DNA from: Sinotaia quadrata
Lineage: Eukaryota; Mollusca; Gastropoda; Architaenioglossa; Viviparidae
Reading direction: 5' to 3'
Assembly: GCA_028829895.1 (NCBI GenBank)
Contig: CM054184.1
Span: 26,863,201-26,927,200 of the forward strand
Length of the DNA: 64,000 nucleotides
The notes beneath the pieces were generated by a model, which was not told the DNA's origin, made no database searches, and saw only the letters and a program-made list of their open reading frames with translations. This document shows, piece after piece, positions 59,701-64,000 of the stretch. Numbering within the stretch: the stretch's first letter is position 1; each line of letters begins with the position of its first letter. Both the position numbers and the translations under genes were made by a program.

Positions 59701-61168
59701 CGAGGGGGATACTGATTGCGTCACTGGTACTTTACCAAACTGTCCTCTACAGACGGACGAAACTGTCAAAGACGTTAGGGTAAATGAAGCCTTGACAGAA
59801 AGACAGAAAAAAGAAGTGAATGAATTGCTTAATGAGTTCTCATCTACTCTGACAGACAAACCAGGGTTGACAGACTTAATAGAATTTTCACTGAAGCTGA
59901 CTGACAACAAACCGATACGTTTGAAGCCGTATCCGTTGCCACACGCTAAGATAGATGACGTTAGACGTGAGATTAAGACTATGCTAGATCTAGGGGTCAT
60001 AGAGAAGACTGACAGTGCCTACGGATCACCCATCGTGTTGATTAAAAAACGTGATAACTCGTTCCGTTTTTGCGTAGACTACCGCAAACTCAATCAAGTG
60101 ACAGAGTTTTGCGCCGAACCTCTTCCTGATCCGGATCTCATCTTCACTAAGCTAGCTAACGCTCATTACTATACCAAAATAGATTTGTCACGCGGTTTTT
60201 GGCAAATCAAGGTCAAGGACACTGATCGACACATACTAGCTTTCACTACACCAGTAGGAAACTACACATGGAAAGTTATGCCTTTCGGAGTTTCAAACGC
60301 TCCAAGCATTTTTTCTAAAATGATGCGGTCATTGTTAGAACCACTGTACGGACGTGGAGTTGAGAACTTCATGGATGATTTAATTCTAGGCACCCAGACA
60401 TGGGAGGAGCACTTAACACTCTTACGAGATGTGCTAGCCAGATTAAAACAAGCCAACCTCACTGCCCGCCCTACGAAGTGTGAAATAGCACAATTCTCCT
60501 TAGACTTCTTGGGACACAAGTTGAGTCATGGAACTATGTCGCCAAGTGAAGCTAAGATAGCACAACTTAAGGACACTTCACAACCGCTAACAAAAACACA
60601 AGTTAGAAGTTTTCTTGGTCTTGCTAACTACTACAGAAAATTCGTACCAGATTTTAGTGCCATTGCATGTCCTCTGACTGACTTGACACGTAAGAATATG
60701 CCTACAAAAGTAGTGTGGACTGATGCATGCCAAAACGCTTTTGACACACTGAAATCTAGACTGACTTCAGATTTAGTTGTTAAACTGCCAGATCTGACAA
60801 AACCATTCTTGTTAAGGACTGATGCTAGCAACACAGGATTAGGAGCAGTGTTATTACAAGAACACAATGACACCAAACACCCAGTTGCATATGCAAGCCG
60901 TAAACTCACAACTACTGAACAGAAATATTCCACCAGTGAAAAGGAATGTCTTGCAATAGTTTGGGCCATAAAAAAGTTCGAAAACTATTTGTACGGAAAA
61001 ACCTTTGTCATTGAGTGCGATCACCAGCCGTTGGCCTTTCTCGGACAGGCGCAATTTACGAACAGCCGTTTAATGCGTTGGTCTTTGTTTCTGACACAGT
61101 ATGACGCAAATATTCATTACATCAAAGGGTCTTTGAATGTTGGCGCAGATTACATGAGTCGTGCTTGA
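56768..61168 (+). CDS. Gag-Pol polyprotein, Gmr1-type order (gag-PR-IN-RT-RH)
   Basis: 1466 codons, no stop or frameshift; ATG in context gtaaaATGg is the first in frame after the leader. Residues about 28-130: Ala/Glu/Lys-rich coiled coil with repeated EAKRIAAD units. About 160-325: capsid-like domain with a SCAN-like core (YRRKF...YIRRVADLFQRWI). Zinc knuckle C380-x2-C383-x4-H388-x4-C393. Protease DTG at 431-433 and ILG at 496-498. Integrase H618/H625/C655/C658, then D688, D748, E784 (DD35E), then a WKGPF (GPY/F) module at about 923. RT from about 1040: D1139, MPFG at 1171, FMDD 1201-1204. RNase H D1352, E1393, D1418, D1461. All catalytic residues are present, so the protein is plausibly active. 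RT carries FMDD instead of the usual YxDD. Gag and pol share one frame, so Gag:Pol ratio must be set by processing or another mechanism. Confidence 0.95.
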   Translation: MDRKQVIEDLKEAGIMIGYQGDELTSYIKTELEKAEKAEKERVEKADKERQEIEREERIANRELKKLEAEKLAETEAKRIAADAEAKRLEAERLADIETKRIAADTEAKRIAADAEIKRLEWEVKKLEVTNPNRDRRSSGDSRSSDGNNHSRIENIIPKINMVPFDENKDQIDAYLKTFEKLARATNIPAEHWAINLSGLLQGSAKNEFNKLSDSESDNYDTVKAALLKRYKLTADTYRRKFKQATKASSETHAQYIRRVADLFQRWIDLAETPQTYAGLRDEMVKDHILGSYKSDLLIHLAIREKSTLEEIGNAADRFDDAHSRFSNAHANNKSRPNEPQTRKDKKNDGKAPNERDDKTSKPDTKNKSDKQKDKKNLACYTCGDSGHFSRTCPEKKTAKVYAVESHTPKTEKSNRTPVQANGHDTIALLDTGCELDAIVNASLVNRTDYTGETISVTFANGEQDILPVAEVSIVSDFVEGTVKAAVMENSPHDVILGCKYVLPCKKQTSTEPPLVNAVTRAASSKDKSVTAPMSAAPAVDKATVSEIKILQAEDETLDKLRRQAVLVSDVNTDDSNKKACIILKKGLLYRYSKVGDEFRKQLVVPQTKRNDVLRLGHESLFGAHMGVQKTTSRITSEFYWPDITADIRRFVLSCDTCQRTQSKNSIRPAPLGEPELISEPYKRVALDLIGPIIPTSTRGNRYVLTTIDYATRFADAVPLKNIDTETVAEALFGLWSRVGIPTEILTDQGSQFIGNVMKEVNRLLSIKHLTCTPYHPQANGLIEKYNGTLKTALKKLATDKPKDWDRYIPALLFAYREVPQSSTGFSPFELLYGRTVRGPMMILKALWTDEKTDDEVKTTYTYVTDLRNRLETIGKIARENLTIAQSRQAEYYNKHTKPREFEVNDKVLLLLPEAHNKLQMKWKGPFVVTAKLGGLNYKVQTGKREKIFHVNLLKKYISREDQTTQADFVVATIVTEDEGDTDCVTGTLPNCPLQTDETVKDVRVNEALTERQKKEVNELLNEFSSTLTDKPGLTDLIEFSLKLTDNKPIRLKPYPLPHAKIDDVRREIKTMLDLGVIEKTDSAYGSPIVLIKKRDNSFRFCVDYRKLNQVTEFCAEPLPDPDLIFTKLANAHYYTKIDLSRGFWQIKVKDTDRHILAFTTPVGNYTWKVMPFGVSNAPSIFSKMMRSLLEPLYGRGVENFMDDLILGTQTWEEHLTLLRDVLARLKQANLTARPTKCEIAQFSLDFLGHKLSHGTMSPSEAKIAQLKDTSQPLTKTQVRSFLGLANYYRKFVPDFSAIACPLTDLTRKNMPTKVVWTDACQNAFDTLKSRLTSDLVVKLPDLTKPFLLRTDASNTGLGAVLLQEHNDTKHPVAYASRKLTTTEQKYSTSEKECLAIVWAIKKFENYLYGKTFVIECDHQPLAFLGQAQFTNSRLMRWSLFLTQYDANIHYIKGSLNVGADYMSRA

Positions 61169-61378
61169 TGCCATCAAGTGCCGGTACTGATAGAATGTTG
61201 TTTAATCAATTAACTGAACCCTACGGATTCCTTCCTGTAAATATGAAATATAGTTGCACACTTTATTTCTAGGAATGTCGAAATTTTTTTTGTGTAAATT
61301 TTTCTTCATTGTGGACTTCTACATTTTATCATACATAATTTGTAGGAGGCATTTTATCTTTGGCAAGATAAACGCCTC

Positions 61379-61391
61379 AAAAGCAAGGGGG
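61379..61391 (+). other. Polypurine tract
   Basis: aaaagcaaggggg abuts the TG of the 3' LTR, the standard position for the plus-strand primer of reverse transcription. Confidence 0.85.
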
Positions 61392-62938
61392 TGTCACAGT
61401 CTGATAAAATTGTCCGACTTCGTGACCCACTTGCCTTGTTTACTTCAAATTCGAATATTTGAAACCCTTGGCCCTTTGTTCAAAGCTTCCTTTTTCTAGG
61501 TGCTTCTAGAACAGGTCAAGATGTTATGTAACTTTAGGACCATTGTCCAGTTCTCGAACCAACCACATGCTTTGCGAACAGTCACGTGATACGCAATATA
61601 CCTTTCTATATATGTACCCACACGCTTCCGCTCCCTCACTTCGAGCACATTTTAGCTAATTCCATCAGCTTACTCGGGTCGTGAGAGGCAGCCGGCGCCA
61701 TAGAGAATCAAGGTACCCTTCGACTTCTCTCAAAGGTATCATTTTATTTAATAGTATTTGCCTATGTATTGTTTAAGTATGTATTTGTGCTATGTATTAT
61801 ATGATTTCCATATACACTTGAGCATGGTTCAGAGAAATAGCTGAAAACCTATATGTTACGGAATATAAATTTATTGTAACCATTTTTCCATTTCTGTACT
61901 TTAATTTATATTGTTTTAATTCACTAAGAGCCAGAATGCTGCGCTCGATATGAATTCTTCATGTAATTCAATTATTGCGTGTAATTTTAATTGTAAATTG
62001 TGAAGCGCTCTGTCGGTTTGAATTACCTCTTGTATGAACATTAATTTAACGTTGTATCTATTTTATTGCTTCATACGTCATGACTGTTAAATGGAACACA
62101 TGTGAGACGATTATATTTTTTCTAAAATCTAATTGTAAGCGACGCGAGGTCGAAACTCTTTGTTCAGCGCATTTAATTGAGCCATGCCTAGGTAGGACCT
62201 GTTAGGTTGAGAATTATATCCAAACACGTTGCATCCACAGGTCGGCTCATGGTTCATGCTCACCCATGCCTCACCTGCATTAGCTTATTGGTGTAAGCGT
62301 GTCGAAATCCACTCTGAGGGCCATGCTGCAAAAATTCCAGTTCCTAGCCACTAACAAAGGGACATCATTCCTTATGCACCACGTGTGTCGTTAAAGGGGG
62401 ACTGAGGGAACGAATCAGCATGACTGAGTGTTGAGACCAAGGATACAAGAATAGAGCTAAGTGCAAAATCAAGTGTACAGATCTCAAAGGAACACTTTTC
62501 TGGCAATTTAGATTGACAAAAATCAGGCATAGGCGCGTAAAGACAGAGTGAAGACTATTCGCGTTGCATTCGATTTATTGTTAATTTGTTAAACTTTATT
62601 AAATCTTATTTTCTTTGTTAATACCTCTTAGTAGTTGATTTCTATGCACAATAGACCAATTAGATTAATTCTTAGATTTGAATGGGGGCGGATGAGCAGA
62701 AAGATTGATGACGAGTGCATATTAATTTAGAGGGATTTAACTGTTTTCAAATCTAGCTAAAAGTTCGCAGTTTATTAGTCTGTAAATTTGTCGTCTGAAC
62801 TACAAGACGCACTTTTAATTAGTCAGATAATAAATTGAGCAACCAGTCTGCGTAGAATATGAGAGGAAGAATTAATTATATTTAAAGTCTTTTAATTATT
62901 CTAAGCAGGGTCTTTAAATAAATACTGGAAACGTAACA
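61392..62938 (+). repeat. 3' LTR, 1547 bp
   Basis: Same length as the 5' LTR and no mismatch found by eye. Begins directly after the polypurine tract and is followed by the second GCCAG target duplication. AATAAA lies at 62917-62922. Confidence 0.95.
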
Positions 62939-62943
62939 GCCAG
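62939..62943. repeat. Target-site duplication, right copy (GCCAG)
   Basis: Matches the left copy exactly; this fixes both element ends and excludes inter-element recombination as the source of this copy. Confidence 0.9.
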
Positions 62944-63245
62944 TCACTTATTGGTCTTGTTCGCGGACAGACAAACTATTTTCTTAAGGCCGTGCTATTG
63001 AAGCGGACATGTGAAGCCCAGAGAATTTGAAAACAAAAAAATAAAAATACTGAAATATAAGTAATTGAGGATCCTAAATACATTTCCAAATTCCAAAATT
63101 AAGAATTGCTTCATTACACTCTCCGCAACAGATTTAGACCATGTTTATTATAAACTTGCTAATTATGATATAAAACCTTAAACCATTTACATAATCACAA
63201 ACATATTTAACCTTTAAGTCCTCTAAACGAAGTCCAAATATCGTC
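62944..63245. other. Right flank of the LTR element, no gene
   Basis: Single-copy AT-rich sequence. Confidence 0.6.
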
Positions 63246-63249
63246 AAAT

Positions 63250-63425
63250 GTTTCTTAATCAACACTCTAGTACTCTTGTTCTTAAACAACACTCTAGTAC
63301 TCTTGTTCTTAAACAACACTCTAGTACTCTTGTTCTTAAACAGCACTCTAGTACTCTTGTTCTTAAACAGCACTCTAGTACTCTTGCTCTTAAACAACAC
63401 TCTAGTACTCTTGTTCTTAAAAACT
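63250..63425. repeat. 27-bp minisatellite, about 7 copies
   Basis: Unit contains aacaacactctagtactctt and gttctta. The period divisible by 3 keeps frames open on both strands. Confidence 0.94.
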
Positions 63426-64000
63426 CGGTGAAGACAAGTAGAAAACACATTTATCAAGTTAATTGCTTTAAAACAAAGAAGCAAACTTTTAAAGGTCCTC
63501 CTCAGTAATGTTTTTCTCACCATCATTATGTTTGAACTAAATGGCTGGCGGCTGGAAATGCTAGCGGCCTGATACTAGACGGCCCAGATTAGGTCCAAAT
63601 TAAGGGGACGCCATCCAAAGAAAGGAAGCACGAACAAGCAAATTGAAACCGGGTTTTCGATCAGTGGAGACCACCAAGCGAGTGACCGTCCGGCTGACCA
63701 CTTAAGGACAAACGGGAAATTGATTTCTAAAGAATGTAGGTTTCTGACTTTCAGGCAGCTTCATTTGTATTCTGTGAAGCAAACTAACACATTTACTTTT
63801 GATGCAGTTCAGAGAAAGGGTTGTCGTTAAGCCTGTGCAAATTAACAACAGGCACTTTTTGCAACTAAAGAACGGGTACTGCAAAGATATGTCAAACTAT
63901 TTCTTTGGTAACTTTTAAACAACATTTTTTTCTAAAAATGCAAAATGAATTAATATGACTAGCTTAAGAAATATATTCCATTTATAGTTTACATATTAAT
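63426..64000. other. No recognisable feature
   Basis: 63535-63715 is less AT-rich than its surroundings but shows no domain, terminal repeat or RNA fold I could identify. Confidence 0.5.

Larger units (their letters stand above)
54602..62938 (+). mobile_element. Complete Gmr1-type LTR retrotransposon (Ty3/gypsy family with integrase before RT)
   Basis: 8337 bp from TGTCAC to GTAACA. LTRs at 54602-56148 and 61392-62938, target duplication GCCAG at 54597-54601 and 62939-62943, primer-binding site after the 5' LTR, polypurine tract before the 3' LTR, and one intact 1466-codon frame. Pol order PR-IN-RT-RH distinguishes the Gmr1 group from other gypsy elements, as known from Gmr1 of cod and relatives. 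LTRs look identical, so insertion is recent and the copy may be autonomous. No env-like frame was seen. Confidence 0.95.

Noticed and set aside
56845..60969. Many minus-strand frames of 60-130 codons inside the gag-pol gene
   Set aside because: Antisense shadows of the coding strand; no domains.
63259..63526. Frames with STLVLKQH / TRVLFKNK repeats
   Set aside because: Artefact of a 27-bp minisatellite; open on both strands.

Overview
The window is AT-rich, repeat-laden animal nuclear DNA, with introns, GT/AG splice sites, LINE and LTR retroelements and no bacterial-type operons. A lineage-specific ADAM metalloprotease of the mig-17-like kind common in molluscs, plus a Gmr1-type Ty3/gypsy element, suggest a mollusc, most likely a gastropod. 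That assignment is inference; no single marker proves it. || Layout. (1) 1-22.4 kb holds no convincing gene. It is built from long minisatellites (unit lengths 26-69 bp), microsatellites, two inverted copies of a dispersed repeat (1.1-3.6 kb) and two or three weak exon-like stretches. (2) 22.46-46.46 kb carries, on the minus strand, the 3' part of one gene that I reconstructed from twelve exons. All exons have GT/AG borders, all eleven junctions are phase-compatible, and they join into one 502-codon reading frame plus stop. Domain order is: start of a reprolysin/ADAM catalytic domain (IDVLVVADF), zinc site HELAHSLNARHD split across two exons, Met-turn YIMAA, ADAM-type cysteine-rich region (CQLIYGP, CTSMFC, WCEEGACV), then two C-terminal Cys-rich modules of CPxGD type. 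The signal peptide and prodomain exons were not found. The introns are full of minisatellites, a LINE fragment (31.3-32.5 kb) and three more copies of the dispersed repeat. (3) 46.5-54.6 kb is again minisatellites, with a possible pogo/Tigger-like MITE and one candidate small exon. (4) 54,602-62,938 is a complete 8.34 kb LTR retrotransposon on the plus strand: two 1547-bp LTRs without a difference by eye, a 5-bp target duplication GCCAG, PBS, polypurine tract and one intact 1466-codon gag-pol frame. The domain order is gag, zinc knuckle, protease, INTEGRASE, reverse transcriptase, RNase H. Integrase before RT is the order of the Gmr1 group, not of ordinary Ty3/gypsy elements. (5) 62.9-64 kb is flank with a 27-bp minisatellite. 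|| The two most interesting observations are the intact, apparently very young Gmr1-type element whose capsid region looks like a SCAN domain, and the behaviour of the ADAM introns. In five of eleven introns the minisatellite or duplication begins exactly at the 5' splice site and its unit copies the exon end plus donor; in a sixth the array copies the 3' splice site and exon start. Tandem duplication of splice junctions therefore seems to be a recurrent process in this genome.
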